From an uncultured Oscillospiraceae bacterium (GTDB taxonomy: Bacteria; Bacillota; Clostridia; Oscillospirales; Acutalibacteraceae): 64,000 nt of DNA. Position numbers and translations under genes: made by a program. The stretch spans positions 1 through 64,000 of the forward strand of contig UQLR01000011.1 in assembly GCA_900541975.1 (NCBI GenBank), in the 5' to 3' direction. The notes beneath the pieces are model-generated. The model made no database searches, was not told the DNA's origin, and was given only the letters and a program-made list of their open reading frames with translations. This document shows positions 26,899 to 36,434 of this stretch, piece by piece. Numbering within the stretch: position 1 is the stretch's first letter; the number at the start of each line of letters is the position of its first letter.

Positions 26899-26979
26899 AT
26901 GACATATGGGGGAGGTTTAGGACAGATTGAAAAGATGGTTACTTTCTTCCCGACCATGAAGCCGCTGCCAAACGCTTAA
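26899..26979 (+). pseudogene. Displaced 3' fragment of a lysS gene
   Basis: The frame reads TYGGGLGQIEKM then VTFFPTMKPLPNA and stops. FFPTMKPL matches the conserved end of class II Lys[11 protein letters not shown], in the intact gene at 7800-9767; the DNA agrees at about 19 of 24 positions (9288-9311 against 26949-26972). GGGLG resembles the motif 3 start, with an internal deletion between. It lies just upstream of ilvD and next to the integrase relic, as expected for an element that integrated into the lysS 3' end. Confidence 0.6.
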
Positions 26980-27032
26980 ATACCAGCGTGGAAAAAGGGC
27001 ACAGTCTGTAGGAGCGCCGATAGGAGAGTGAA

Positions 27033-28694
27033 ATGATGAAAAGCGATACTATTACAAAATCTGTTAACGCTGCGCCGCAGCGTGCGTTGCTGCATGCGCT
27101 TGGCCTGACGGACGAGGAAATCGGCAGGCCGATTGTAGGTGTAGTAAGTTCCAAGAACGATATTGTACCCGGCCATATGAATCTGGACAAAATTGAAGAG
27201 GCTGTTAAAATGGGAGTATCCATGGCGGGCGGTGTGCCTGTTGTATTTCCGGCGATTGCCGTGTGTGACGGAATTGCGATGGGTCATGAGGGCATGAAAT
27301 ATTCGCTGGTGACAAGAGAGCTGATTGCAGATTCAACAGAGGCGATGGCAAAGGCGCATGCGCTTGACGCGCTTGTTATGATTCCAAATTGTGATAAAAA
27401 TGTGCCCGGTCTTCTGATGGCGGCGGCCCGTTTGAATATCCCCTGTATTTTTGTAAGCGGCGGCCCCATGCTCGCAGGGACGGTAGACGGCAGGAAAATC
27501 AGTTATTCCACCGTATCGGAAGCTGTAAGCAGGTATAAAGTGGGCGAAATAGACGATCAAAAGCTGGACGAATATGAAAACAAAGCCTGCCCCACCTGTG
27601 GTTCCTGCTCCGGTATGTTTACGGCAAACAGCATGAACTGCCTGACAGAGGTGCTTGGTATGGGCCTGCGCGGCAACGGGACAATCCCTGCGGTGTATTC
27701 GCAGCGTTTGCAGCTGGCAAAAAGGGCCGGTATGCAGATTATGCAGCTGTTAAAGGAGAATATTCGTCCGCGGGATATTATGACGGAGGGCGCTTTTAAA
27801 AATGCACTTACGGTAGATATGGCGCTTGGATGCAGCACCAACAGCATGTTGCATTTACCTGCGATTGCACACGAATGTGGAATTGCGCTTGACCTGGACA
27901 TAGCAAACGGTATTTCGGCCAGGACGCCTAACCTGTGCCACCTTGCGCCTGCAGGCGACCATTTTATGGAACAGCTGGACGAGGCGGGCGGCGTATATGC
28001 TGTTATGCATGAGCTTGCAAAGCTTGGATTGCTGGCGACTGACTGCATGACCTGTACGGGAAAAACAGTTGGACAGAATATAGAAGGCTGTGAAATTAAA
28101 AATACGGATATTATCCGTACAGCGGAGAATCCGTACAGCAAAAGCGGCGGGATCGCTGTCCTCAAGGGGAATCTTGCGCCCGACGGCTGTGTAGTAAAAC
28201 GCAGCGCTGTTGCGGCGGAAATGATGCACCATACGGGCCCGGCCCGTGTATTTGACTGTGAGGAAACGGCGCTTAACGCCATTTATACCGGGAAAATTTA
28301 TCCGGGCGACGTGATTGTGATTCGCTATGAGGGGCCAAAGGGCGGCCCTGGTATGCGTGAGATGCTCAATCCGACCTCTGCGATTATGGGTAGCGGGCTG
28401 GGAAGCTGTGTGGCGTTAATTACAGACGGGCGCTTTTCCGGTGCAACCCGTGGTGCGGCGATCGGGCATGTATCGCCTGAAGCGGCGGTGGGCGGCAATA
28501 TTGCTTTGATCCGGGAAGGCGATGTTATTGAAATTGATATAGAAAAAAATACGATTAACATGCTTGTTTCGGAAGAAGAGTTAAAAGCGCGCAGGGCACA
28601 GTGGCAGCCCAAGCCGCCTAAGGTTACGACGGGATATCTTGCGCGTTATGCAAAGCTCGTTACATCGGGCAGTACAGGCGCTGTGCTTGCTTAA
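27033..28694 (+). CDS. ilvD: Dihydroxy-acid dehydratase
   Basis: 553 aa, full length. Family landmarks include [26 protein letters not shown] (Fe-S Cys), [19 protein letters not shown] (second cluster ligand) and the C-terminal [12 protein letters not shown] and [10 protein letters not shown]. It dehydrates 2,3-dihydroxy-isovalerate and 3-methylvalerate in valine, leucine and isoleucine synthesis. Two consecutive ATGs (27033, 27036) follow GGAGAG. No T-box or leader peptide is visible upstream, where island relics lie instead, so its original promoter may have been displaced. Confidence 0.95.
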   Translation: MMKSDTITKSVNAAPQRALLHALGLTDEEIGRPIVGVVSSKNDIVPGHMNLDKIEEAVKMGVSMAGGVPVVFPAIAVCDGIAMGHEGMKYSLVTRELIADSTEAMAKAHALDALVMIPNCDKNVPGLLMAAARLNIPCIFVSGGPMLAGTVDGRKISYSTVSEAVSRYKVGEIDDQKLDEYENKACPTCGSCSGMFTANSMNCLTEVLGMGLRGNGTIPAVYSQRLQLAKRAGMQIMQLLKENIRPRDIMTEGAFKNALTVDMALGCSTNSMLHLPAIAHECGIALDLDIANGISARTPNLCHLAPAGDHFMEQLDEAGGVYAVMHELAKLGLLATDCMTCTGKTVGQNIEGCEIKNTDIIRTAENPYSKSGGIAVLKGNLAPDGCVVKRSAVAAEMMHHTGPARVFDCEETALNAIYTGKIYPGDVIVIRYEGPKGGPGMREMLNPTSAIMGSGLGSCVALITDGRFSGATRGAAIGHVSPEAAVGGNIALIREGDVIEIDIEKNTINMLVSEEELKARRAQWQPKPPKVTTGYLARYAKLVTSGSTGAVLA

Positions 28695-28757
28695 TATACA
28701 TAGATAAAGCCGTAATGTTGGCGATAAAAATTTGCAGGATATTTGTGCATAATAAAC

Positions 28758-28799
28758 AATTCACCCCTTGTATTATTGTTACAAGGGGTGAATTTTTAT
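28758..28799 (+). terminator. Rho-independent terminator after ilvD
   Basis: Perfect 15-bp stem (28758-28772 with 28780-28794), 7-nt loop, then T residues. Confidence 0.92.
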
Positions 28800-28817
28800 A
28801 ATGAAGCAAAATTTTAT

Positions 28818-28846
28818 TTGAATCAAATGTGCAAATATGCTACAAT
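28818..28846 (+). promoter_or_regulatory. Promoter of the EF-G paralog gene
   Basis: TTGAAT (28818-28823), 17-nt spacer, TACAAT (28841-28846), about 85 nt upstream of the start codon. Confidence 0.75.
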
Positions 28847-28933
28847 TAACAAGCGATTATATTTGTAATTGTAAAAAATGTCTTATCCTGGCGAAATATC
28901 TTTTACGCAGGTAATCGAAAGGAGCAACCTGAA

Positions 28934-31003
28934 TTGAAACAGTATGATGCAAAAAAAATAATCAACATAGCGCTTGCGGGGCACAGTGGAGCGGGAAAAA
29001 CCTCTGTTGCGGAAGCAATGCTTTATTTGGCGGGAGCTTCTGACCGGCTTGGTAAGGTTAGCGATGGAAATACAGTCTGCGACTTTGATGCGGAAGAGGT
29101 CAAACGCAAGGTTTCAGTTGTGACCGCCGTGGCGCCGCTGGAATGGAAGGGCTATAAAATAAATTTAATTGATACGCCGGGGCTTTTTGATTTTGAAGGC
29201 GGCGTAAGCGAAGGGATGCGCGCAGCCGATACAGCGCTGATTGTTGTATCTGGCAAAAACGGTGTGAACGTTGGGACAGAAAAGGCGGTTAAGGCGGCGA
29301 CGAAGTCGGGGCTTACAAAAGCATTTTTTGTCAACGGGCTTTGTGATGAAAGCGCGCGGTTTTATAGGGTGTTTGAAACGCTGAAGGCTTCTTTCGGCCC
29401 GTCTGTGTGCCCGGTTGTCGTCCCTTATATTGTAGATGGTAAAGCAAATTGCTACATAAATCTGCTGGAGCACAGAGCTTATCTGTATGAAAATGGAAAG
29501 ATGACGCCCACAGCCATGCCGGACATGGGCGACAGGCTTGACGGCCTGCGCACGGCAATTTGCGAGGCGGTTGCGGAAACCAGCGATGAAATGTTTGAAA
29601 AATATTTTAGCGGGGAGGAGTTTACGCCCGAGGAAATTATTGTTGGGATCAGCACCGGCGTAAAAAATGGAACCATCAGCCCAGTATTTTGTGGCGACGC
29701 GCAAAATACGTTCGGGATTGACCAGTTGTTGAATGGCCTTACTTGGCTTGCGCCAAGCGCTGCCGATAAGGGGTCGGAGATCGGCGTGGACACAAACGGC
29801 GACCCGGTTGAGCTTGCTGTTAATGAAAGCGGCGCCGCTGCAGCCGTTATTTTTAAAACGATTGCGGATCCGTTTGTGGGAAAGCTTTCTTATTTTAAAG
29901 TTATATCCGGGAAAATATCCGCCGATACGCCGCTTGTGAATATGCGCACCGGCGCCCCTGAGCGTATTGGCAAGGTGCTAATTATACGCGGAAAAAAGCA
30001 GGAGGAGGTTCCGTATGTTGGCGCCGGGGATATTGGCGCCGTTGCCAAGCTGCAAGACGCCAGCACGGGGGACACTCTCTGTGCCCCTGCAAGAAAGGTG
30101 GTACTGGATCCTGTGGAATACCCGGCCCCGTCGTATTCTATGGCCATCTACCCAAAAACAAAGGGCGAAGAGGATAAAGTGGCGCAGGCGCTTGCGCGTA
30201 TAGCTGAGGAAGACCCGACGATTAAATTTGCCAACAACACGGAAACGCATCAGATGCTTGTGTCTGGTATGGGGGAACAGCATCTGGACGTGGTCGTTTC
30301 TAAAATAAAGGCAAAATTCGGTGTAGACGTATATTTGGAGGAGCCAAAAGTTGCCTACAGAGAAACCATACGCAAAAAAGTGCAGGTGCAGGGCAGGCAT
30401 AAAAAACAATCGGGCGGACATGGCCAGTTTGGCGACGTGTGGATTGAATTTGAGCCCTGTGACTGCGGAGATCTTGAATTTGCGGAAAGAGTGGTTGGCG
30501 GCGCTGTTCCCAAGGGCTTTTTTCCTGCGGTGGAAAAGGGGCTGCGTGACTGTATTAAAAAGGGCCCGCTTGCGGGATACCCGGTTGTCGGGCTAAAAGC
30601 AACGTTGTATGATGGGTCATATCATCCGGTGGATTCATCAGAAATGTCATTTAAAATGGCTGCTGCCGTTGCATATAAAAATGGGTTGCCACAGGCAAAC
30701 CCAACGCTGCTTGAACCGATTGGCGCGTTGAAGGCTACCGTGCCGGACAATAATATGGGCGATGTTATGGGTGAGGTTAACAAGCGCCGCGGACGCGTGC
30801 TTGGAATGAATCCCGGAGAGGATGGCATGCAGATTGTGGAGGCGGAGGTCCCCATGGCCGAAATGAGTGATTTTGCAACGTATATTCGTCAAGTTACACA
30901 GGGCAGGGGAAGTTTTACCTTTACTTTTGAAAGATATGAGGACGCGCCTGCGAACGTGGCACAGAAGGTGATAGAGCGTGCAAAGCAGGAAGCAGAAGAG
31001 TAA
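28934..31003 (+). CDS. EF-G-like GTPase paralog with altered G motifs
   Basis: 689 aa, TTG start after GAAAGGAGC. It has the EF-G domain series (G, II, III, IV, V) with HGQFGDVWIEFEP and YDGSYHPVDSSEMSFK in domain IV. G1 is AGHSGAGKTS. G3 is DTPGLFDF, so the catalytic His of DTPGH is Leu84. The usual NKxD reads NGLCDE. This belongs to a clostridial EF-G paralog group, distinct from the canonical fusA at 51953 in the same window. Loss of the catalytic His suggests slow or absent GTP hydrolysis and a role other than routine translocation, perhaps ribosome rescue or recycling. Confidence 0.85.
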   Translation: MKQYDAKKIINIALAGHSGAGKTSVAEAMLYLAGASDRLGKVSDGNTVCDFDAEEVKRKVSVVTAVAPLEWKGYKINLIDTPGLFDFEGGVSEGMRAADTALIVVSGKNGVNVGTEKAVKAATKSGLTKAFFVNGLCDESARFYRVFETLKASFGPSVCPVVVPYIVDGKANCYINLLEHRAYLYENGKMTPTAMPDMGDRLDGLRTAICEAVAETSDEMFEKYFSGEEFTPEEIIVGISTGVKNGTISPVFCGDAQNTFGIDQLLNGLTWLAPSAADKGSEIGVDTNGDPVELAVNESGAAAAVIFKTIADPFVGKLSYFKVISGKISADTPLVNMRTGAPERIGKVLIIRGKKQEEVPYVGAGDIGAVAKLQDASTGDTLCAPARKVVLDPVEYPAPSYSMAIYPKTKGEEDKVAQALARIAEEDPTIKFANNTETHQMLVSGMGEQHLDVVVSKIKAKFGVDVYLEEPKVAYRETIRKKVQVQGRHKKQSGGHGQFGDVWIEFEPCDCGDLEFAERVVGGAVPKGFFPAVEKGLRDCIKKGPLAGYPVVGLKATLYDGSYHPVDSSEMSFKMAAAVAYKNGLPQANPTLLEPIGALKATVPDNNMGDVMGEVNKRRGRVLGMNPGEDGMQIVEAEVPMAEMSDFATYIRQVTQGRGSFTFTFERYEDAPANVAQKVIERAKQEAEE

Positions 31004-31096
31004 AAAAGACGTTTGCCACCATGTTTACAAAAGTTTGGAAGCGCGGTGGTAAACTGCTGGATTTGCACTGCTGTATAAAATAGAACAGAGTAGTTG

Positions 31097-31128
31097 GAGG
31101 CGGAAGTATTTCCGCCTCTTTATTTTAA
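31097..31128 (+). terminator. Rho-independent terminator after the EF-G paralog
   Basis: Stem of 9 bp (31097-31105 with 31110-31118), 4-nt loop GTAT, followed by TTTATTTT. Confidence 0.88.
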
Positions 31129-31139
31129 CGGCAATGTGC

Positions 31140-31168
31140 TTGCAAATAGGATAAATATCGTGTAAAAT
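31140..31168 (+). promoter_or_regulatory. Promoter of the ABC exporter pair
   Basis: TTGCAA (31140-31145), 17-nt spacer, TAAAAT (31163-31168), about 65 nt upstream of the start at 31236. Confidence 0.6.
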
Positions 31169-31235
31169 ACTCTATAAAATGGCTTTTTAAAATATAAAAA
31201 AGCTCTATTCTGTGTATGTCAGGGGGAGAAATGTT

Positions 31236-31949
31236 ATGCTGAAAATCAGCCATCTTACAAAGACCTATGGTTCTAAAAAAGCCGTGGATGACCTGAGTTT
31301 GGAGATCCTGCCGGGAGAGATATATGGGTTTATCGGGCATAACGGCGCCGGGAAGACCACAACAATCAAAGCATGCTGTGGATTATTGCAGTTTGATTTG
31401 GGAGAGATACTGGTAGACGGCATATCTGTTCAAAAAGATCCGATTGCCTGCAAGCAGCGCCTTGCTTATATTCCGGATAATCCGGATCTGTATGATTTTA
31501 TGTCCGGGACCAAGTATTTAAATTTTATTGCCGATATTTACAATGTGTCGCAGGAAGACCGTCAGCAGCGGATCCGCCAGTATGCGGATATGTTTGAGAT
31601 TACCCAAAATCTTTCGGAACCGATTAACGCGTATTCGCATGGAATGAAACAAAAAATTGCGCTGATTTCTGCCTTGCTTCACAAACCACGGCTTATGCTG
31701 CTGGATGAACCGTTTGTTGGGCTGGACCCAAAGGCTGCGCACCTTTTAAAGGAACAGATGCGGCAGCTTTGCAACGATGGCGGCGCGATCTTTTTTTCGA
31801 CCCATGTGCTAGAGGTGGCGGAAAAGCTTTGTGATAAAATTGCCATTATTAAAAACGGGCGGCTGGTTGTAAGCGGCCCTACGCAAGAGGTGCGGGGCAA
31901 TACATCTTTGGAAGAGGTTTTTTTGGAATTGGAGGGTACCGATGGCTAA
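31236..31949 (+). CDS. ABC transporter ATP-binding protein
   Basis: 237 aa from ATG 31236, which follows AGGGGGAG at 7 nt. Walker A is GHNGAGKTT, the signature is YSHGMKQK, Walker B is LMLLDEPFVGLDP and the switch is STHVLE. This is a DrrA/EcsA-like single-domain ATPase that would drive the membrane protein encoded by the next gene, whose start overlaps its stop by 8 nt. Substrate not predictable. Confidence 0.92.
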   Translation: MLKISHLTKTYGSKKAVDDLSLEILPGEIYGFIGHNGAGKTTTIKACCGLLQFDLGEILVDGISVQKDPIACKQRLAYIPDNPDLYDFMSGTKYLNFIADIYNVSQEDRQQRIRQYADMFEITQNLSEPINAYSHGMKQKIALISALLHKPRLMLLDEPFVGLDPKAAHLLKEQMRQLCNDGGAIFFSTHVLEVAEKLCDKIAIIKNGRLVVSGPTQEVRGNTSLEEVFLELEGTDG

Positions 31950-33567
31950 AACTGTTTACTTGCTGCTGAAAAACCGTTTACAGGCTCTGGCTTTTTCAAT
32001 GTTTAAAATGTCAAAAGGAAAGAAGACCAGTACGACAAAAACGGTTTTATTGACCCTTTTAGCGGTTTATCTGTTTTTTTGTATTTTTCTGTTTATGACG
32101 TTTTTGTTTGCAGCGATTGCGCCGCCGCTAATTCATGCAGGCCAGCAGTGGCTTTATTTTGCCATTGCCGCTGCCGTTTCGCTGCTGTTTTGTTTAATTG
32201 GAAGCGTTTTCACGGCGCAGTCTTATCTGTTTGAGGCAAAGGACAACGAGCTGCTTTTAAGCATGCCGGTGAAGCCTTCGGCCATTTTGCTCAGCCGCCT
32301 TCTTATGCTGCTGGTACTGACGTATATCTATGAATTGCTTATTATGATACCGTCGGCAGTTGCATATAGCTTTTTTGCTGCATTTACACCTTTTGGCCTT
32401 TTGTGCTTTGTTTTGGGCGCTTTTTTGCTGCCGCTGCTTGCAGTGGCGCTTTCCTGTGTGCTGGGCTGGCTGATGGGACTGCTGTTTGCAAGACTGCGCA
32501 GGAAAAATATTGTCGTAGCACTGCTGATGTTTGCTTTGATAGGCCTTTATCTCTATTTATATACCAACTTGCAAAGCTATCTTGATCAGCTTGTGGCCAA
32601 CAGTGAGCAGATTGCCCAGGTGGTCAGGCAGTTTCTGCCGCCTGCTTACAGCTTTGGGTGCGCAGTAGGGCAGCAGGACGTTTTGCATATGCTTTTGCTT
32701 ATATTATGGTGTGTTCTGCCAATTGGCGCGGTTTACTGGTTCTTGTCCAAACGGTTTGTCCGAATGGTTACAGCAACCAAAACGTTGGGCAGGGTGAAGT
32801 ATAAGGAACAGAAACTGAGAAAAAACAGTATAAAGATGGCGCTTTTAAAGAAAGAAATTGCGTATTTTTTGAGCATGCCTTCTTATATTTTAAACTGTTC
32901 GTTTGGGACAATAATGGCCGTGCTGGCTGCCGGTGTTATGCTCTTTGAAGGCGATAAGCTTCTTGTGATGCTCAGAGATGTTTCGCCGGGTCTAACGGCG
33001 ATTTTGCCGGTGCTTTGGTGTGCAGTAATCAGTTTGTGCTGTGCCATGAACGATGTTTCCGCACCTTCTATTTCTCTGGAAGGAAAAACGCTTTGGATTT
33101 TAAAGGCTCAGCCGGTTCCGGTAATGGATATCTTTTTTGCAAAATCTCTGACCAATCTGATTGTCAGTGCGCCAGGGATTGTGGTTGCGGCTGTTGTTGG
33201 CGCAATTGTTATGCCGTTTGGAGTTGCCGATATTTTGTTGCTGCTGCTGGTTCCGGCTTTGGTATGCGTATTTAGCGGAATGCTGGGTGTTTGTGTAAAT
33301 CTTTTGTGCCCGCGTTTTGACTGGGTAAATGAAACGGCAGTTATAAAACAAAGTGCAAGCGTGCTGATCGCATTGCTGGCAGGAATAATTTTGTCTGCTC
33401 CGCCGTTTGTCATAGCGTTTGTACTTGCCCTTTTTGCATCTTTGGTTTCGGCCATTTCCGGCACGCTGGCGCTTGTGTTCTGCGTTTTGTATTTTATTTT
33501 ATTAAACGTGCTGCTTTATTTGTTTATGCGTTTTAAAGGGCAAAAAATTTTTGCCAGACTTTCATAA
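31942..33567 (+). CDS. ABC exporter membrane protein, multi-spanning
   Basis: 541 aa with about 12 hydrophobic helices (for example VLLTLLAVYLFFCIFLFMTF near 35-55 and a dense set from 130 to 200), in two similar halves divided by a basic loop around residue 285 (RVKYKEQKLRKNSIKMALLKKE). The architecture fits large ABC-2-type permeases of Firmicutes paired with EcsA-like ATPases. It is translationally coupled to the ATPase gene. Transported substrate unknown. Confidence 0.8.
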   Translation: MAKTVYLLLKNRLQALAFSMFKMSKGKKTSTTKTVLLTLLAVYLFFCIFLFMTFLFAAIAPPLIHAGQQWLYFAIAAAVSLLFCLIGSVFTAQSYLFEAKDNELLLSMPVKPSAILLSRLLMLLVLTYIYELLIMIPSAVAYSFFAAFTPFGLLCFVLGAFLLPLLAVALSCVLGWLMGLLFARLRRKNIVVALLMFALIGLYLYLYTNLQSYLDQLVANSEQIAQVVRQFLPPAYSFGCAVGQQDVLHMLLLILWCVLPIGAVYWFLSKRFVRMVTATKTLGRVKYKEQKLRKNSIKMALLKKEIAYFLSMPSYILNCSFGTIMAVLAAGVMLFEGDKLLVMLRDVSPGLTAILPVLWCAVISLCCAMNDVSAPSISLEGKTLWILKAQPVPVMDIFFAKSLTNLIVSAPGIVVAAVVGAIVMPFGVADILLLLLVPALVCVFSGMLGVCVNLLCPRFDWVNETAVIKQSASVLIALLAGIILSAPPFVIAFVLALFASLVSAISGTLALVFCVLYFILLNVLLYLFMRFKGQKIFARLS

Positions 33568-33591
33568 AAAAGTAAAGGAAAGAACCTGTAG

Positions 33592-33628
33592 CAGGCCGGA
33601 CAACTACAACTGTCTGGCCTGTTTTTCT
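33592..33628 (+). terminator. Rho-independent terminator after the ABC pair
   Basis: 11-bp stem with one G-T pair (33592-33602 with 33611-33621), 8-nt loop, followed by TTTTTCTT. Confidence 0.88.
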
Positions 33629-33656
33629 TGTATTTTTGTCTGTTTTATAGTATAAT
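33628..33656 (+). promoter_or_regulatory. Promoter of the 33732 gene and possibly pyrCF
   Basis: TTGTAT (33628-33633), 17-nt spacer, TATAAT (33651-33656). The -35 box touches the tail of the preceding terminator. Confidence 0.65.
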
Positions 33657-33731
33657 TTTTTAACACAGATTTTTGTGCGTATAAAAACGGAACAGCCGGC
33701 AGGCGCTGCATCTGCCGCAGGAGGAGTGGCT

Positions 33732-35084
33732 ATGCTTCTGAAAGCAAAGAGAAACTGTATTTGTATATTGTTTGCAATTTTACTGTTGGTGGTCCTGGCC
33801 CTTCCGGCAGCTGCGTCTGACGTAGACGTCAGCTACCGTCTTTCACCGCTTTCCATGAGCGTAAAGCTTCCCGGGAACGATCTTGTTGTCACAAGGCAAA
33901 CGGAAAAAAACAGTCCGCTGTATGAAAAGCTGGGGCTGGATGCTGCGCAGACACAGGACCGTATGGAAAAAGAAAATTTGTATTTATTGGCCTACCCGGC
34001 AGACCAATCTTATGAAATTGATGTGGAGATGACTGAAAACGAACAAAGTAAAGAGGTTCATAATTTGAAATTTCTGTCTGAAAAGCAGATTGCTGCGTTT
34101 AAACAGCAGCTTTTGGAGAGACAAAACAGTGTAAACGGCTCGGTCACGGAGACACCGCAGGCATTGTTTTTTGATTTTGAAACGCATACAGCGCTGCAAA
34201 ATGGGGAAACCCATACGATAACGGCCTATACAATTGTCAACGGCCGGCAGATCCTGCTGCGCCTGCAATCTGCAGGGGACAATATTTCGGTAGAAGAGCT
34301 TGGCGTTTTTCATAATATGGTTAGCAGTGTTACATTCAGCCAGATTGTGGAGAAACCGCTGGATGTAAATATGGGCGTTGTATTGCTTGCTGCTTTTGCC
34401 GTTGTACTTGTACTGGCCGCAGCCTTTGCGCTGATTATTTTTTTCAGGACAAAAAAGCGTATTCGCACAAATGGGGAAGCATGTGTATATCCGCAGCTGC
34501 ACAGTGCGCATTCACCCATGGATGATTTTTATGATGAATTGCAAAAAGACGGTCTGTTCAATGGCCGGCCACCCGTACCCGTGCAGAGTGTTACAAGCGT
34601 AGACGTTAGAAAAAATGAGCCGCAGGACCGGGTGTTTAAAAATAAACCGTTGCGGGTAGACGTAGAAGTGGCGATAGAGAAAAATGCAACCCAAAACGCG
34701 GAGTCCCAGAAGCAGACTGTGTTAGAAGAGGAAAAGGACAGCGTAGAGCTTTCCAGAAGCAACAATGAAGATTATGACGAAGCAGTTACAGAAGAAAACT
34801 TACAAAAAAGTGGTAAACTGCGTATTTTTGTAGGAAGGGCCGGCTCAAAAGCGAAAAATTCGGTATCTTCTGCCGGCAATGTATGGAAATACACAAATGA
34901 AGGGACAATAAAAGAAAACGGAAGTACTCCCATACATAAAGGCGCTCCCAAAAAGAAAAAACCGGTGCAGCAACGGGTTCCACGGCAGGAAAGGAAGCGG
35001 CCGGAAGCAGTGCATGCGATTGTACGGGAGGACGAGATTGTATCGGCCTTTGAAACCGACAGCTACTGGGATAAATACAGATAA
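33732..35084 (+). CDS. Single-pass membrane protein of unknown function
   Basis: 450 aa from ATG 33732, chosen because GGAGGAG lies directly upstream. A signal-type hydrophobic segment (CILFAILLLVVLALPAAA, about 9-27) leads to an exported domain (about 30-215) with no family I recognise. A second helix (VVLLAAFAVVLVLAAAFALII, about 218-240) follows, then a charged cytoplasmic tail of about 210 residues rich in Lys, Glu, Gln and Arg. The tail looks disordered. It lies 19 nt before pyrC, probably in one transcript. No function assigned. Confidence 0.7.
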   Translation: MLLKAKRNCICILFAILLLVVLALPAAASDVDVSYRLSPLSMSVKLPGNDLVVTRQTEKNSPLYEKLGLDAAQTQDRMEKENLYLLAYPADQSYEIDVEMTENEQSKEVHNLKFLSEKQIAAFKQQLLERQNSVNGSVTETPQALFFDFETHTALQNGETHTITAYTIVNGRQILLRLQSAGDNISVEELGVFHNMVSSVTFSQIVEKPLDVNMGVVLLAAFAVVLVLAAAFALIIFFRTKKRIRTNGEACVYPQLHSAHSPMDDFYDELQKDGLFNGRPPVPVQSVTSVDVRKNEPQDRVFKNKPLRVDVEVAIEKNATQNAESQKQTVLEEEKDSVELSRSNNEDYDEAVTEENLQKSGKLRIFVGRAGSKAKNSVSSAGNVWKYTNEGTIKENGSTPIHKGAPKKKKPVQQRVPRQERKRPEAVHAIVREDEIVSAFETDSYWDKYR

Positions 35085-35103
35085 AAAAGGGGGCGGTGCA
35101 ACA

Positions 35104-36384
35104 ATGGGCGGGATGCTGATAAAAAATGCAAGAGTTGTGGACCCATCTTTAGGGTTGAACCAGATTATGCATATTTTCATAAACAAAGGCGTAGTGCAGG
35201 CGCTTGGTACGCACGTACAGACAGCTGATACAGTAATAGAAGCAGACGGACTGGTTGCTGCGCCCGGTCTGGTAGATATGCATGTACATCTGCGCGAACC
35301 TGGCTATACGCAAAAGGAAGATATTTTTTCCGGATGCCGGGCGGCAGCTGCAGGTGGGGTGACAAGTTTGCTTGCCATGCCAAACACAGATCCCACGGTG
35401 GACAACGCTCAGACAGTACGTTATATTTTAGACAAGGCAAAAATGGCCGATGCGCATGTATATGTGGCTGCAAGTGTTACAAAAGGCCTTAAAAGCCAAC
35501 AGTTGTGCGATATACATCAGCTGCACAAAAGTGGAGCAATCGCGTTGACAGACGATGGAAGACCGGTGGAAAATACCGCGTTTATGGCGCAGGCCATGCA
35601 ACAGGCGCCAAAGCTGGGAATGACGGTTGTGGCCCATTGCGAGGATCTGTACCTGGCGCAGGGCGGTATTATGCATGAAGGGGAGGTTTCACAACGCCTT
35701 GGCGTAAAAGGGATTTCTGCCGCGGCAGAGGATGCAGGTACGGCGCGGGAAATTGCGCTTGCCGCTGCATATGGTGTACCGGTGCATATTTGCCATGTGA
35801 GTACCAAAACGTCTGTAGAGCTAATCCGGGATGCAAAACGCAGGGGCGTGCCGGTAACGGCAGAAACTGCGCCGCATTATTTTGCGTTTACAGATCGGGC
35901 GCTTTTAAAAAGGGATGCGGATTTTAGAATGAACCCGCCTCTTCGCACGGAGGAAGACAGAAAAGCCATTATCGGCGCGCTGTGCGACGGGACCATTGAT
36001 GCGATTGCAACGGACCATGCGCCGCACGCACCGCAGGAAAAGGCCGATTTTGAAAAAGCGCCCAACGGGGCGATTGGAATGGAAACCTCATTGAGCGCAG
36101 GATTGACGTTTTTGGTGCAAACCGGAGCGCTTACGCTGCCGCAGCTGCTGGATAAGATGTCATATACGCCTGCAAGGCTGTTGCGTATTCCAGCCGGAAG
36201 CCTGCGTGCGGGTATGCCCGCGGATATTGTATTGTTTGATCCAGACACTTCCTGGACGGTTGACCCGGAGCGCCTGCATGGAAAATCAAAAAATACGCCG
36301 TTTAAAGGGATGACTCTTAAAGGAAAGGTTAAAACGACCATTCTTGCAGGCAGGGTTGTTTACCAGGATATGGACTGCCGGTAA
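35104..36384 (+). CDS. pyrC: Dihydroorotase (type I)
   Basis: 426 aa from ATG 35104, with GGGGGCGG upstream. The metal site is in DMHVHLREPGYTQKEDIFSG (His-x-His, then Arg and Glu) and the later VHICHVST and AIATDHAPHA (His, Asp). AMPNTDPTVDN is typical of the PyrC type I group. Cyclises carbamoyl-aspartate to dihydroorotate in pyrimidine synthesis. pyrF follows 50 nt downstream; pyrK, pyrD and pyrE are not in this window. Confidence 0.94.
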   Translation: MGGMLIKNARVVDPSLGLNQIMHIFINKGVVQALGTHVQTADTVIEADGLVAAPGLVDMHVHLREPGYTQKEDIFSGCRAAAAGGVTSLLAMPNTDPTVDNAQTVRYILDKAKMADAHVYVAASVTKGLKSQQLCDIHQLHKSGAIALTDDGRPVENTAFMAQAMQQAPKLGMTVVAHCEDLYLAQGGIMHEGEVSQRLGVKGISAAAEDAGTAREIALAAAYGVPVHICHVSTKTSVELIRDAKRRGVPVTAETAPHYFAFTDRALLKRDADFRMNPPLRTEEDRKAIIGALCDGTIDAIATDHAPHAPQEKADFEKAPNGAIGMETSLSAGLTFLVQTGALTLPQLLDKMSYTPARLLRIPAGSLRAGMPADIVLFDPDTSWTVDPERLHGKSKNTPFKGMTLKGKVKTTILAGRVVYQDMDCR

Positions 36385-36434
36385 AGCACGGCGGCTGTAC
36401 AGAACAAAAAAAGAAGCCATATGGAGGGAACACA

